Counted from the stretch's first letter, positions 22,412 to 32,833 are shown. The stretch: DNA of 64,000 nt from Parabacteroides chongii (GCF_029581355.1 NZ_CP120849.1:1644501-1708500); one strand, 5' to 3'. The notes: generated from the sequence alone by a model not told the origin. Program-made: numbers and translations.

Positions 22412-24022
22412 TTATTTTACATCCCACCACAAACGAGCACCAATCTTATTGTATTCCGATTGTGCGTTGTAGTTTTCCGTGTTCATGGATGCTTCTTTTG
22501 AAGGATATAAAAAGCGTACCGGGGCATTCTCTTTGTTCAATAGAACACCGTTTTCACGGTCGTCATCGAAAACAGGCAAATCCGTACGACGGTATTCAGC
22601 CCAGTTTTCGTAGATCTGCAGGAAGCCGAGGTGCAGCCATTTCTGGGTTGCGATCTGTTCCAAAGCCTTTGCCGGGTTGAATTTGAATGTTGAAGTCGCC
22701 AGCCAGCTACCCAAAGTACCGTCGGATACGTCTCTGTTGGCAATGTCCATATCTTTACCCTTTTCCGCATCGCTGTTCTTATAATATTCGTAGTAGTTCT
22801 GAATAGATAAGATAACCCCTTTGTTATAGAACTCTTCAGCGTTTCCGCTGAATAAACCGCGTTGTGCAGCTTCTGCCAGGCAGAAATAAACTTCGGCAGC
22901 CGTCATGCCGATACCTACCGGCAACTGATAGTTCTTACGGAAAGTAACCGTATTCAGACATCCGTAGATCTTGAAAAGCTCTGTTCCGTTCGGACCGTTC
23001 ACCAAAGCGATGGCTTTATCTGCCGACGAAGGATAACCGATGATCTCTTTGCTGTCTTCATAAACATCCCCTTCGTCATCCGTTGCCGGCTGATAGAATA
23101 CTACCAAACGTGGGTCGGTGGCTTCTTTCAATAAGTTGACGGTAAATTCCGGTGGATACATGTAATAGCTGTGAGCTTTCGAATGACTCTCTCTCATGGC
23201 GCGCCAGATACCGTCAGGTGCAGTACTCTGGTTGTCAACCATGATATAAGTATTATCAGCGTTTTTGGTGATCAGCTGATCCAGTGAAAGCTCTGCCAAT
23301 ACCTGTTTCGCTTTATCAGGATCGACATTTGAAATACGCATGGCGTAGCGCAGGCGCAGTGAGTTGGCAAACTTGTACCAGCCGTCGCAGTTACCCTTGT
23401 AGATAATATCCTGCTGCTTGAACGTATTGCTGGTAGTAGCTGTCTTGAAATAAGCAGCTGCAGATTTCAGATCTTCCAGGATAGAATAGTAAATATCTTT
23501 CTGAGTATCGTATTTCGGTTTGAAGATTACGCTTCCGCCATAGACTACATTACGTGCAGTGAAAGCTTCCGTGTAAGGCATATTTCCGAAAAAGTCGGTG
23601 GCGATAGCCGTGTTGTATGCTTTCAGAACCTTACCGGCTTCGACAAAAATCTGATATTTAGCTTGTTCATCCGGTGACAGAGTAGCATACATTTTATCTA
23701 TCTCGGTCAGAGTGCTCATACGTGTTACATAATAATTTTCCCAACGTGCCTTATCGTCCTGGATATTCTGGTACAGGTTGACACGGTCTTTTCCTGCCTG
23801 GCGAGCAGTTGTCTGGATATAGTTTCCGATCAGGCGAAAGTTATAATTCCAGGTATCGGCGTAATCGATTTCGATCGTTTTTAATGCACCTTTGGTAAAA
23901 AGGTATTCGATCTCTGCCGTGGTAAATCCATCCGGATTATCATGCTTGTCATCCAGTTTGCTTTCACAGGAAGAGAAGGCTACGGCAGTACCTAAAAGCA
24001 GGCTATATATTAAATGTTTCAT
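22412..24022 (-). CDS. SusD-like lipoprotein (SusD-like_2 type)
   Basis: 536 residues with lipoprotein signal (LLLGTAVAFSSC). The fold signature resembles the SusD-like_2 branch: DNPDGFTTAEIEYLFTKGA at the mature start, a TPR-like helical part with AYNTAIATDFFGNMPYTEAF, and a C-terminal EQIATQKWLHLGFLQIYENW. It binds the glycan at the surface over the SusC partner encoded 38 bp upstream. Together with the GH3 enzyme and the divergent hybrid regulator it forms a compact polysaccharide utilisation locus. Confidence 0.92.
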   Translation of the reverse strand: MKHLIYSLLLGTAVAFSSCESKLDDKHDNPDGFTTAEIEYLFTKGALKTIEIDYADTWNYNFRLIGNYIQTTARQAGKDRVNLYQNIQDDKARWENYYVTRMSTLTEIDKMYATLSPDEQAKYQIFVEAGKVLKAYNTAIATDFFGNMPYTEAFTARNVVYGGSVIFKPKYDTQKDIYYSILEDLKSAAAYFKTATTSNTFKQQDIIYKGNCDGWYKFANSLRLRYAMRISNVDPDKAKQVLAELSLDQLITKNADNTYIMVDNQSTAPDGIWRAMRESHSKAHSYYMYPPEFTVNLLKEATDPRLVVFYQPATDDEGDVYEDSKEIIGYPSSADKAIALVNGPNGTELFKIYGCLNTVTFRKNYQLPVGIGMTAAEVYFCLAEAAQRGLFSGNAEEFYNKGVILSIQNYYEYYKNSDAEKGKDMDIANRDVSDGTLGSWLATSTFKFNPAKALEQIATQKWLHLGFLQIYENWAEYRRTDLPVFDDDRENGVLLNKENAPVRFLYPSKEASMNTENYNAQSEYNKIGARLWWDVK

Positions 24023-24060
24023 AAAAGTTTACTGTTTTTATTATGAATAAGTTACTTGGT

Positions 24061-27000
24061 TTAGAAACTGGTGTTGATAGCAAAACCGAAGCTTCTGGCT
24101 GACGGGTAAGAAGTGTATTCCACATACGGGTTCGTACCGCCTGTACCTAATGTTGCTTCCGGATTCACGTTAGGAACATTCTTGTAAATGAAGAACAGGT
24201 TGCTACCGATCAATGAAACATTCAGGTTCTGCAGACCGATCTTAGAAACGATATTGTTCGGAACGCGGTACGATAATTTCATTTCACGCAGTTTGATATA
24301 GGTGTTGTCATATAGGTTGTCTTCAGAACCGTTACGGTTGTAGCGTGAGTTGTAATAGTCGGCTGCCGATACGATGATATCGTTCTTTTCTCCTTTCTCG
24401 TTTACACCGTCAACAATGATACCGTCGTGGCGTACACGTCCGTCGAGGGCATTTGCCGGAGCTGAAGCACTGTGACTGTCCAGGCGTATCTTTTGATTTG
24501 TGTTCTTATCAATGTAATAAGCCAGACCGCCGTATTCTTCATCACGTCCCCATAAGGATTCCTTACCTGCTCCCGATGCTTTCAGGAAATTATTGGTGAA
24601 TGAAAGCAGTTTACCGCCGAATGAACCGTCGATATGTACGCTTAAAGAAAAGTCTCTGTAACGGAATGTATTCGTGAAACCTGCCGTAAACTTCGGGGCT
24701 GCACTGCCTGCATAAGTAAATTCAGATTCCTGCTGATAGTTTCCGTTCTTATCCACAACGATTCTTCCCTGGTCATCGCGTATCCATTTACGGATAAATA
24801 CACTCGGTGTAGCATATCCCGGAACAGCTTTGAAGATAGCGGCACTCCACGGGTTGCTGATCTGGCGGTCTTCCATGCCGTCGATCAATGAAAGCAGTTC
24901 ATTATGCGTATAGGCGAAGTTCAGAATACCTTCCCAGCTGAAGTTCTTTGTTTCAACAGGAGTACCGGTAAGCTGAAGTTCCACACCGCGGTTTCCGATT
25001 TCACCGGCATTCATTCTCATGCCTGTAGCACCAGTAGAAGGAGCCACCGGAACGGTGATGATCTGGTTCTTGGTTTTGTTGGTATAGAAAGCGAGGTCTA
25101 ATCCTAAACGGCCGTTCAGCACGCGGCTTTCCAGACCGACTTCCCATGAATAGGTCTTTTCCGGAACGATATTGGTAGGAGGAACGTCTGCTTTGAACTC
25201 ATTCGTAATGATTGAACTGTTGAATGATCCGTACTGATATTCAGAGTTGGTAAAGTAGATAGACGGTGTCGTGTTACCCACGATTGCATATGATCCTCTG
25301 ATCTTACCATAGTTATACCAATCCGGCAGATCCAATGCTTCCGTGAACACGAAGCTCAGACCCGCAGACGGATAGAAGAAGCTGCGGTTACCGGCTGTCA
25401 GACGGGAAGACCAGTCATTACGGGCGGTCAAATCCAAATATAGGAAGCGTTTGTAAGCAACCTGTGCAGAGGCGAAGACGGCTCCCAGGAACTCACCTTG
25501 GTTAACGACTTTGTCTCTGCCGGCACCCTTCGGGTCTCTCTTGTTATTGTTGGAAGAGAACATACCGTTGTATTTCAATCCGTGAGATTCCCAGATTACT
25601 TTCGATTCCGTGATATCTTCACCGGAAACACCCAGGTTGGCAGACACGTCGAAATCTTCATTGATTGCCTTGTTGAACATCAACAAACCTTCCACATAGT
25701 TTTTCTGGTAGTGCGCATCTTCCTTACGGTAGGTGCCTTCCAGGCTGTTCATGTCTGAAGGATCCGAATATTTAGTAAAGTATTCTTTGTTTTCTTTGTC
25801 GTCACGGTAACGGTCCGTACCACCGCGCAGGCGGAAAGTCAGGAAGTCGAATATCTTGAGGTTGGCAGATAATGAAGCGATCAGGCGTTCGCGTTTTTGC
25901 GTATATTCGTTTTCGTTCTGCTGCCACATCAGGTATTTGATGATGTTGTCGCGGTTTCCGGAGTTGATGCTCGATATCTGGTCTGTCAGGAAATAACCTT
26001 CATCATTCTTGTAATGGTCTTTCCATAACTGAGTGATTTCGTTACGAGGCATCGGGTAGTTGGATACACGGTCGATACGTGTAGGCGGATTCTTCGTATC
26101 CGAGATATTGAATGAGACGGAAGCATCGAACGTAAGACGTTCGTGCACCTTGAAGTTACCGGAGAAGCTGAAGTTATGCTTGTTCTGCTTGAAGTTTTCC
26201 AGGTAACCGCCGTAGTTCATATTCGTATAGGCCAGACGGATACTGTTCTTATCGGTACCGTTGGTTATAGAGATACTGTTGTTGTTGCTGAAACCGTCTT
26301 TAAATACATCCCGGTAGTTGTTCGGCTGCGGGGAATACGGACGTTTTACGCCATCCCACCAAATCACTTCCGTTCCGTCCATACGCGGACCGAAACTACG
26401 GTAAGTATCACCGTTATAAATGTTTTGACCGTCTGCGTTTGTCGTGAAATAGGGTTTGTCACCGCCACCGAATACGTTTTGGAGTTCCGGCATGAAAGCA
26501 CGTTGGTCATACGTATAGGAAGTTCCTACCTGAATGCCCAGTCCTTTGCCTTCGCCGCCACGTTTGGTAGTGATCACGATTACCCCGTTGGTCGCACGTG
26601 AACCGTACAGGGCGGCAGCGTTTGCACCTTTCAAAATAGACATCGATTCGATGTCGTCCGGGTTGATGTCGTTAAGGGCAGAACCTTGTTGTGTTTCGCT
26701 ACGTTCGCGACCGGCCCAGTTAGAATCTACGTCGTTGATAGGTATACCGTCGACAACGATCAGCGGACGGGTGTTACCTTCCACCGAGTTGATACCACGG
26801 ATCTGGATCTTGGTACCTCCCGTAGGTCCCATGGCTGTCTGCTGTATCTGTACACCGGCAGCCTTACCATATAAAGAGGTGGCTACGTTCTGTACGGGAA
26901 CAGTCTGGATCTGTTCTGCCTTCAGTTCGCTCATGGCGTAAGGGAGGGCTCTTTTTTCTTTCTTGATACCCATGGCGGTAACAACCACTTCGTCGATTGT

Positions 27001-27345
27001 CTGGGTATCTTCTTTCAATGTTACGTTCAGGGATGTCTGTCCCGTGTACTTGATTTCATGTGTAACATAGCCGATGAAAGAGATAGAAAGTGTACTTCCT
27101 GGCGCTACGGAAATGGAGAAATTTCCGTCCATGTCTGTAATAGTTCCTTCACTGGTTCCTTTTACGGAAACGGAAGCTCCGGCTACAGGGCCGAATGCGT
27201 CGGTAACTGTACCTGTTACTTGCTTCTTTTGTTGAGCGATGTTGGCGACAGTTTCCGGTGTGCCGTCTGCTGCAAATACCTGTCCGGTAGAGCAGAGAGC
27301 GCCGGACAGTAAAATAAGTCCGATAGGTCTCAATACTTTTTTCAT
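24061..27345 (-). CDS. SusC/RagA TonB-dependent receptor (no STN domain)
   Basis: 1094 residues from MKKVLRPIGLILLSGALCS; an alternative start eight codons upstream (27369) is possible. After the signal peptide come a carboxypeptidase-like domain (about 45-125), the plug (DEVVVTAMGIKKEKRALPYAM-type TonB box region, SRATNGVIVITTKRG) and a full barrel ending FGFAINTSF. Unlike the two receptors at 2364 and 10095 it lacks an STN domain, as expected for a locus controlled by a hybrid two-component system rather than sigma/FecR. It imports the oligosaccharide captured by the SusD partner. Confidence 0.94.
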   Translation of the reverse strand: MKKVLRPIGLILLSGALCSTGQVFAADGTPETVANIAQQKKQVTGTVTDAFGPVAGASVSVKGTSEGTITDMDGNFSISVAPGSTLSISFIGYVTHEIKYTGQTSLNVTLKEDTQTIDEVVVTAMGIKKEKRALPYAMSELKAEQIQTVPVQNVATSLYGKAAGVQIQQTAMGPTGGTKIQIRGINSVEGNTRPLIVVDGIPINDVDSNWAGRERSETQQGSALNDINPDDIESMSILKGANAAALYGSRATNGVIVITTKRGGEGKGLGIQVGTSYTYDQRAFMPELQNVFGGGDKPYFTTNADGQNIYNGDTYRSFGPRMDGTEVIWWDGVKRPYSPQPNNYRDVFKDGFSNNNSISITNGTDKNSIRLAYTNMNYGGYLENFKQNKHNFSFSGNFKVHERLTFDASVSFNISDTKNPPTRIDRVSNYPMPRNEITQLWKDHYKNDEGYFLTDQISSINSGNRDNIIKYLMWQQNENEYTQKRERLIASLSANLKIFDFLTFRLRGGTDRYRDDKENKEYFTKYSDPSDMNSLEGTYRKEDAHYQKNYVEGLLMFNKAINEDFDVSANLGVSGEDITESKVIWESHGLKYNGMFSSNNNKRDPKGAGRDKVVNQGEFLGAVFASAQVAYKRFLYLDLTARNDWSSRLTAGNRSFFYPSAGLSFVFTEALDLPDWYNYGKIRGSYAIVGNTTPSIYFTNSEYQYGSFNSSIITNEFKADVPPTNIVPEKTYSWEVGLESRVLNGRLGLDLAFYTNKTKNQIITVPVAPSTGATGMRMNAGEIGNRGVELQLTGTPVETKNFSWEGILNFAYTHNELLSLIDGMEDRQISNPWSAAIFKAVPGYATPSVFIRKWIRDDQGRIVVDKNGNYQQESEFTYAGSAAPKFTAGFTNTFRYRDFSLSVHIDGSFGGKLLSFTNNFLKASGAGKESLWGRDEEYGGLAYYIDKNTNQKIRLDSHSASAPANALDGRVRHDGIIVDGVNEKGEKNDIIVSAADYYNSRYNRNGSEDNLYDNTYIKLREMKLSYRVPNNIVSKIGLQNLNVSLIGSNLFFIYKNVPNVNPEATLGTGGTNPYVEYTSYPSARSFGFAINTSF

Positions 27346-27390
27346 AAACAAATCTTTAATTAGATTCAAGAAAATTTATTTTCAATGCTG

Positions 27391-27398
27391 CAAAACTA
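27391..27398 (-). promoter_or_regulatory. -7 box of the SusC/SusD/GH3 operon
   Basis: Leftward TAGTTTTG fits TAnnTTTG and would start transcription about 40 bases before the susC start codon. The -33 region is poor, as usual for an activator-dependent promoter. Confidence 0.5.
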
Positions 27399-27456
27399 TA
27401 AGGTGCTGAAAGAAAGGCGTATTAGAATCTGTTGATAGAATGGTAAATGCCGTTAG

Positions 27457-27496
27457 TGACGGATATTGCTATTTTTTTGACGGATATTACTATTTG
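27457..27496. promoter_or_regulatory. Tandem direct repeats, probable binding site of the hybrid regulator
   Basis: TGACGGATATTGCTATTT (27457-27474) and TGACGGATATTACTATTT (27478-27495) differ at one base and are spaced 21 bp, two helical turns. They lie about 60-100 bp upstream of the susC -7 box and upstream of the regulator's own promoter. This is the typical placement for the AraC-type output domain of hybrid two-component systems. Confidence 0.6.
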
Positions 27497-27523
27497 GCTT
27501 TTAGTTAATGTCCGCGATTGTTG

Positions 27524-27553
27524 TTGCTTGCCGCTAAAAATGAGTTAATTTTG
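27524..27553 (+). promoter_or_regulatory. Promoter of the hybrid two-component regulator
   Basis: TTG at 27524-27526, a 19-base spacer, then TAATTTTG (27546-27553). The start codon follows 12 bases later, so the leader is very short or the start lies slightly downstream (an ATG two codons on encodes MGVKYLYL). Confidence 0.5.
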
Positions 27554-27565
27554 CATTAAATATCT

Positions 27566-30500
27566 ATGTTTATGGGGGTTAAATACTTATATCTACTACT
27601 CTGTTTATGCACATTATTACCGCTGTCGGCGAAAGAGCTTTATTTTAGACATGTCGATCTGAACGACGGTTTTACACAGCCTTCAGCCATTTCTATTTAT
27701 CAGGATGCTAAAGGAGCTATCTGGTTCGGGAATGATAATTTTAATGTGTATGACGGAAGAATTGTCCGCTCTTTCCGCCTCTCTAACTATCTGGATGAGG
27801 TCGAGGACAATAACATCCACGGAATTTGTGGAGACGGGGATTCATGTATTTATATGCTGGCCAACAGACGGCTGGTCCTTTTCAATATGCGGACGGAAGA
27901 GTTCCGGCTGACAACGGTGCAGGCACATGCTCTGGAATACCATCATGGAGCCTTGTTTTATGCTAACAGGAACGAATTGTATCGTTATAAATCCAATGGC
28001 GTATCGGAAAAGATCTGTGCTTTGCCTGATTCTACACTGATCATCCGGGATCTGCATTTTATGGATGACGGCTGGCTATTGGCTACGACGAAAGGATTGT
28101 ATAACTATTCAAACGGGACTTTTCAGAATCTGCTGGAAGATGAATCGATCACTTCTTTGTTTATAGATAATTGGAGGAGATTGTGGGTAGGTACATTATC
28201 CAATGGTGCCAAAGTGTTCAGTGAAGGAGAGTGGATTTCCATGCGGGAGAACGATGCCGCCCATCCGCTTGTCAATAATCAGGTACGTACTATCGATCAG
28301 GATATCAAGGGGAACATCTGGATCGGTACTTATGCCGGTATCACTGTGGTAAACTCGTCTCTTCGGGATTGTTATCATCTGTCGCATAAGGAACAGGTTT
28401 CCTGGTCGTTGAAGCATTCATCGGTGTATGCGATCTTCAGGGACAGGCAGGGAGGCATGTGGGTCGGAACCTATTATGGCGGGTTGAGTTACTTCAATCC
28501 GAATACCGAAGATTATACATTCTACGGTATTTCTCCCGACGATCCGGAGAGCCTGGATGGTTTCCTGTTCGGTAAGATGGCTGAGGACACGAAAGGCAAT
28601 CTGTATATTGCTACTGAACATGGACGGTTGAACTGCCTGGACCGTACAACACAGAAGGTCAAATATTTCGACCCGGGCCTTTTGCGTATCCCTTGCCGTA
28701 CGACCAAGTCCGTTTGGTATGACGCTGAAAACGACCGGTTGTATATCGGTACTTTCCGCCACGGCTTGTATTGTTATTCCTCTTCCGGTCATCTGAAACA
28801 GCTGGGAACAGATATACTGCAGGATGACGGGCAACGGATCATTACGGACCTGATACCCTGGCAGGGTAATCTGATCGTTATAACCCAGACAGGATTATAC
28901 CTTCTGGATTTGACAACCCAGCAGCTGTCTCATTTATTCTCCGATCCCGAACTGCTTAATCAGACCGATGGAACCATCCGTTCCGCCTGGCTGGATAACG
29001 AAAACAGGCTGTGGCTTACTCCTGCCAATAAGGACATTCTTTGTATCCGGATGGATACCCGGACTGCCGAAGAGATACCGTCGGTGAAAAGTATGATTGG
29101 AAAGAAGCCGGTTCCGCACATTACGGAAGACAGTAGGGGGAATCTCTATTTCGTCGTGACGGGAGTGGGGGTCTTACGCTATGATCCGATGAATGATTTT
29201 TGGACATGCTATAACCAGGAACAAGGTCAGTTGCTGACAAACGAGCCTTTCCGGGCTTTGATCACTCCTACGGGACGGCTGCTGGTTACTTCTATCCGGG
29301 GAATTACCTTGCTGGATATGAAAACAGGAAAAAGTACGCATACCTTGCTGGGAACTTCCTCTCCGCTGCACCGGCTAAATTCCAATTGCGGAGTGTATCT
29401 GTCTCCCAAAGACAGCATGATCTTTATCGGAGGTGTGGAAGGGATGATTGCTACGAAAGAGTTCGGACTGGCTCCTGTAGAGGTCTCTTATTCCATCTCG
29501 TTCAACAGTCTTTCCGTGAATAATATGCCGGTCTATCCGTCGCCTTCATCGAATATCCTGCGGGAAGCTGTTTCGTATACCTCCCGTCTTACTCTTCCCT
29601 ACGACCGGAATAACATCACGCTGGGATTTACTTCGACCAACTATCGGTATGCCGATAAGAATCTGTTCGAATATAAACTGGAAGGACTGGATAAGCAGTG
29701 GACGCGTACCCGCCATCAGCAGATAGTGTATACCTCCATACCTCCGGGGAATTATAATTTATTGCTGAGGGAGGTGGGAGACGGCAAGCAGATCGTCATG
29801 CCTATCCGCGTCCGTCCTCCTTTCTATGCTTCGGTTTACGCTTTTACCCTGTATGGTTTGCTGGTCCTTTTGTTCCTGGTCTGGCTGATCCGTTTTAACC
29901 GGAGCCGGGCGTTCCTGAAGGCATCTTTGGAGCTCGAACAGCGGGAGAAATTACGTATAGAGAAGCTGAACCAGATGAAGCTGAAATTCTATATCAACAT
30001 ATCGCATGAACTGCGTACTCCGCTTACGCTGATGATCAGCCAGGTCGACCTGATCCTGCAGAACTACGACCTGGGAGGTACGTTCCGAAGCAAGCTGCTG
30101 AAGGTGAGGCAATATACGGCGCAGATGCAGCAGCTTATTACGGAGGTGCTCGATTTCCGGCGGTTGGAACAGGGAAAAATGCCTTTCCATGCAAGTCAGC
30201 AGAACCTGGTTGCTTTTATGCGCCAGATATTTGATTCATTCAAGGACTATGCCGTGACGAACCGGATTCAGTACAGGCTCGAAACGATGGATGAAGAGAT
30301 ACCTGTCTGGTTCGATCCGGTACAGATACGTAAAGTGTTTAACAACCTGCTTTCGAATGCGTTTAAGTTTACCCCGAAAGAGGGAACCATCACCGTGAGC
30401 ATACTTCGTAAAAAAGAAGTTGTGGAGATACGTATCTCCGACACTGGCTCTGGTATTCCCCAGAGCCAGCAGGTTCATATATTCGAACGGTTTTACCAGG

Positions 30501-31570
30501 CGGATAATGCGACCGGCATATCCTTATCGGGAAGTGGTATCGGACTGGCACTGACTCAGGAGATAATCATGCAGCATAAAGGACAGATCGAGGTGAAGAG
30601 TGAACTGGGAGAAGGTACGACTTTCACGGTTACGCTGCGGCTGGGGGACGAGCATCTGACTTCCGAGCAGAAATCGACGGAGACGCAACCGGTCGACGTC
30701 CTGCCTATACAGGAAGTAAAACGGGAAGAAGTGATCGGGATGCCCGATTTACCAGATGTCGTATCTATGGACAAGCTGCCGGATACGAAAGAAACGGAGA
30801 AGTCGCTTTCCGTACTGCTTGTGGAAGACAATGAAGATTTGCTGCAAGTTTTGGAGGAGGCTTTCTCTATCCGGTATAAAGTATATAAGGCGTGCGATGG
30901 GGAAGAGGGTATTCGTATGGCAGAGGAGATGCAGCCGGACCTTATCATCAGCGACGTGATGATGCCGGGTATCAGCGGGACAGTGATGTGTCAGCGCCTG
31001 AAGCGGAAGCTCGAAACATCGCATATTCCGATCATCTTACTGACTGCCCGTATCGATCTGGAGAGTGCTTTGGAGGGGCTTAAATGCGGTGCAAGCGATT
31101 ATATAATGAAACCGTTCAACATCGAGTTATTATTGCTGAAATGTAATAACATCATCGCTACTCTGAAGCGGCAGCAGGCTCGTTTCCGTACGGAGGCGGA
31201 GACGACTCCAACTGAGCTGGCTACGAACCGTTTGGACCAGCAGCTCCTGGAAGATTCTGTCCGGATCATTGAAGAGAATATGGAGAATAAGGAATTTAAT
31301 ATCGATATGTGGTGCCGTGAGATCGCGGTGGGACGTACGCGTCTGGGGGCTAAAATAAAAGGTATCACCGGACTGACACTGAATGACTTTATCCTGCAGA
31401 TAAAGTTGCGGAGATGTGCCTGGTTCCTGGAAAACAGCGATCTGACCATCTCGGAAATAACTTGGAAAGCCGGCTTTTCCAGTCCGGGATATATGGGAAA
31501 ATGCTTTAAGGAGTATTTTGGTGTCACACCGTTGCAGTACAGGAATTCAAAAAATAAAAGCCGTTCCTGA
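27566..31570 (+). CDS. Hybrid two-component system sensor/regulator (HTCS)
   Basis: 1334 residues. Signal peptide; two seven-bladed sensor propellers of Reg_prop repeats (about 25-650, e.g. GNIWIGTYAGITVVN, GGMWVGTYYGGLSYFNP); a Y_Y_Y domain (about 670-745); one membrane helix (about 755-775). Then histidine kinase with phospho-acceptor His814 (ISHELRTPL), ATPase motifs NLLSNAFKFTP, DTGSGIP and GSGIGLAL, a receiver domain with Asp1130 (ISDVMMPG), and an AraC-type DNA-binding domain at about 1230-1330. The periplasmic propellers bind an oligosaccharide and the output domain activates the divergent SusC/SusD/GH3 operon. All key residues are present. Confidence 0.96.
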   Translation: MFMGVKYLYLLLCLCTLLPLSAKELYFRHVDLNDGFTQPSAISIYQDAKGAIWFGNDNFNVYDGRIVRSFRLSNYLDEVEDNNIHGICGDGDSCIYMLANRRLVLFNMRTEEFRLTTVQAHALEYHHGALFYANRNELYRYKSNGVSEKICALPDSTLIIRDLHFMDDGWLLATTKGLYNYSNGTFQNLLEDESITSLFIDNWRRLWVGTLSNGAKVFSEGEWISMRENDAAHPLVNNQVRTIDQDIKGNIWIGTYAGITVVNSSLRDCYHLSHKEQVSWSLKHSSVYAIFRDRQGGMWVGTYYGGLSYFNPNTEDYTFYGISPDDPESLDGFLFGKMAEDTKGNLYIATEHGRLNCLDRTTQKVKYFDPGLLRIPCRTTKSVWYDAENDRLYIGTFRHGLYCYSSSGHLKQLGTDILQDDGQRIITDLIPWQGNLIVITQTGLYLLDLTTQQLSHLFSDPELLNQTDGTIRSAWLDNENRLWLTPANKDILCIRMDTRTAEEIPSVKSMIGKKPVPHITEDSRGNLYFVVTGVGVLRYDPMNDFWTCYNQEQGQLLTNEPFRALITPTGRLLVTSIRGITLLDMKTGKSTHTLLGTSSPLHRLNSNCGVYLSPKDSMIFIGGVEGMIATKEFGLAPVEVSYSISFNSLSVNNMPVYPSPSSNILREAVSYTSRLTLPYDRNNITLGFTSTNYRYADKNLFEYKLEGLDKQWTRTRHQQIVYTSIPPGNYNLLLREVGDGKQIVMPIRVRPPFYASVYAFTLYGLLVLLFLVWLIRFNRSRAFLKASLELEQREKLRIEKLNQMKLKFYINISHELRTPLTLMISQVDLILQNYDLGGTFRSKLLKVRQYTAQMQQLITEVLDFRRLEQGKMPFHASQQNLVAFMRQIFDSFKDYAVTNRIQYRLETMDEEIPVWFDPVQIRKVFNNLLSNAFKFTPKEGTITVSILRKKEVVEIRISDTGSGIPQSQQVHIFERFYQADNATGISLSGSGIGLALTQEIIMQHKGQIEVKSELGEGTTFTVTLRLGDEHLTSEQKSTETQPVDVLPIQEVKREEVIGMPDLPDVVSMDKLPDTKETEKSLSVLLVEDNEDLLQVLEEAFSIRYKVYKACDGEEGIRMAEEMQPDLIISDVMMPGISGTVMCQRLKRKLETSHIPIILLTARIDLESALEGLKCGASDYIMKPFNIELLLLKCNNIIATLKRQQARFRTEAETTPTELATNRLDQQLLEDSVRIIEENMENKEFNIDMWCREIAVGRTRLGAKIKGITGLTLNDFILQIKLRRCAWFLENSDLTISEITWKAGFSSPGYMGKCFKEYFGVTPLQYRNSKNKSRS

Positions 31571-31585
31571 TAACGGGAACGGCTT
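31558..31585. terminator. Bidirectional terminator between HTCS and ychF
   Basis: AAGCCGTTCC and GGAACGGCTT pair around TGATAACG, with TTCTTAT on one side and A-rich DNA on the other. The HTCS stop codon lies in the loop, and ychF ends 25 bp away on the opposite strand. Confidence 0.65.
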
Positions 31586-31609
31586 CTTATCTAATGACGT
31601 AATGTCTTT

Positions 31610-32713
31610 TTATACGTTGAAGCGGAAATGCATGATGTCGCCGTCCTGTACGACATATTCTTTTCCTTCCACGCTCATCTTTCCGGCTTCTTTCACGGCT
31701 GCTTCCGAACCGTATTTGATATAGTCGTCGTATTTGATCACTTCCGCACGGATGAATCCTTTCTCGAAGTCAGTATGGATCACACCGGCACATTGCGGAG
31801 CTTTCCAGCCTTTTTCAAATGTCCAGGCACGTACTTCCTGTACACCGGCAGTCAGATAGGTCTGCAGGTTCAGCAGATTGTAGGCGGATTTGATCAGGCG
31901 GCTTACACCCGATTCTTCCAGTCCGATTTCCTGAAGGAACATCTGGCGTTCTTCGTAAGTCTCGAACTCGGCAATCTCGCTCTCGATCTTGGCTGCTACG
32001 ACCAGGATTTCTGCGTTTTCGTCTTTCACAGCTTCACGTACTGCATCGACATATTTATTACCGCTTACGGCACTCGCTTCGTCTACGTTACAAACATACA
32101 TGACGGGCTTGCTGGTCAGCAGGAAGAGTTCGTGGGCAATCTTCTGTTCGTCTTTCGTTTCGAACGTAACTGTGCGGGCACTTTTTCCCTGTTCCAGTGC
32201 TTCCTTATATTTTATCAATACTTCGTAGGCTTGTTTAGCTTGCTTGTCACCGCCAGTCTGGGCTTGTTTCTGCACTTTGGCAATACGGCTTTCGATCGTT
32301 TCCAGGTCTTTGATCTGGAGTTCCGCATCGATGATTTCCTTATCGCGTACAGGGTCTACCTTACCGTCTACGTGTACGATATTTTCATCGTCGAAGCAGC
32401 GCAGCACATGTAGGATAGCATCTGTTTCACGGATATTCGCAAGGAATTTATTCCCTAATCCTTCTCCCTTGCTGGCTCCTTTTACCAGGCCGGCGATATC
32501 GACGATCTCTACCGTAGTAGGAACGATCTGTTTCGGGTTGATCAGCTCTGCCAGCTTGTTCAGACGTTCGTCGGGAACGGTGATAACACCTACGTTCGGT
32601 TCGATCGTACAGAACGGGAAATTTGCAGACTGTGCTTTTGCATTCGATAAGCAGTTGAAAAGAGTAGATTTCCCTACGTTCGGAAGACCTACGATGCCAC
32701 ATTGTAATGCCAT
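31610..32713 (-). CDS. ychF: Ribosome-associated ATPase YchF (Obg-like)
   Basis: 367 residues, the normal length. The P-loop IVGLPNVGKSTLFN, the G3 segment DIAGLVKGASKGEG and the switch region are at the N-terminus. A helical hairpin insertion (about 125-205) and the C-terminal TGS domain (about 280-363, ending DGDIMHFRFNV) follow. The family binds ATP rather than GTP and associates with ribosomes, with links to translation quality and stress response. Single gene, convergent with the HTCS gene and divergent from a GNAT gene. Confidence 0.97.
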   Translation of the reverse strand: MALQCGIVGLPNVGKSTLFNCLSNAKAQSANFPFCTIEPNVGVITVPDERLNKLAELINPKQIVPTTVEIVDIAGLVKGASKGEGLGNKFLANIRETDAILHVLRCFDDENIVHVDGKVDPVRDKEIIDAELQIKDLETIESRIAKVQKQAQTGGDKQAKQAYEVLIKYKEALEQGKSARTVTFETKDEQKIAHELFLLTSKPVMYVCNVDEASAVSGNKYVDAVREAVKDENAEILVVAAKIESEIAEFETYEERQMFLQEIGLEESGVSRLIKSAYNLLNLQTYLTAGVQEVRAWTFEKGWKAPQCAGVIHTDFEKGFIRAEVIKYDDYIKYGSEAAVKEAGKMSVEGKEYVVQDGDIMHFRFNV

Positions 32714-32770
32714 ATTATTATAGTATTTTTTTTATTGTCAATTATATTCCTTTCACCTCGTTTTGGTGTG

Positions 32771-32808
32771 CAAAGGTAATCAATTTTTTGCATGAATGAT
32801 TATCTTTG
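32771..32808. promoter_or_regulatory. Divergent -7 boxes of ychF and the GNAT gene
   Basis: Leftward TACCTTTG (complement of 32771-32778) faces ychF and rightward TATCTTTG (32801-32808) faces the acetyltransferase. Both fit TAnnTTTG and lie at suitable distances from their genes. Confidence 0.55.
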
Positions 32809-32833
32809 CCTATCGAATGATATATAGAAGGTT

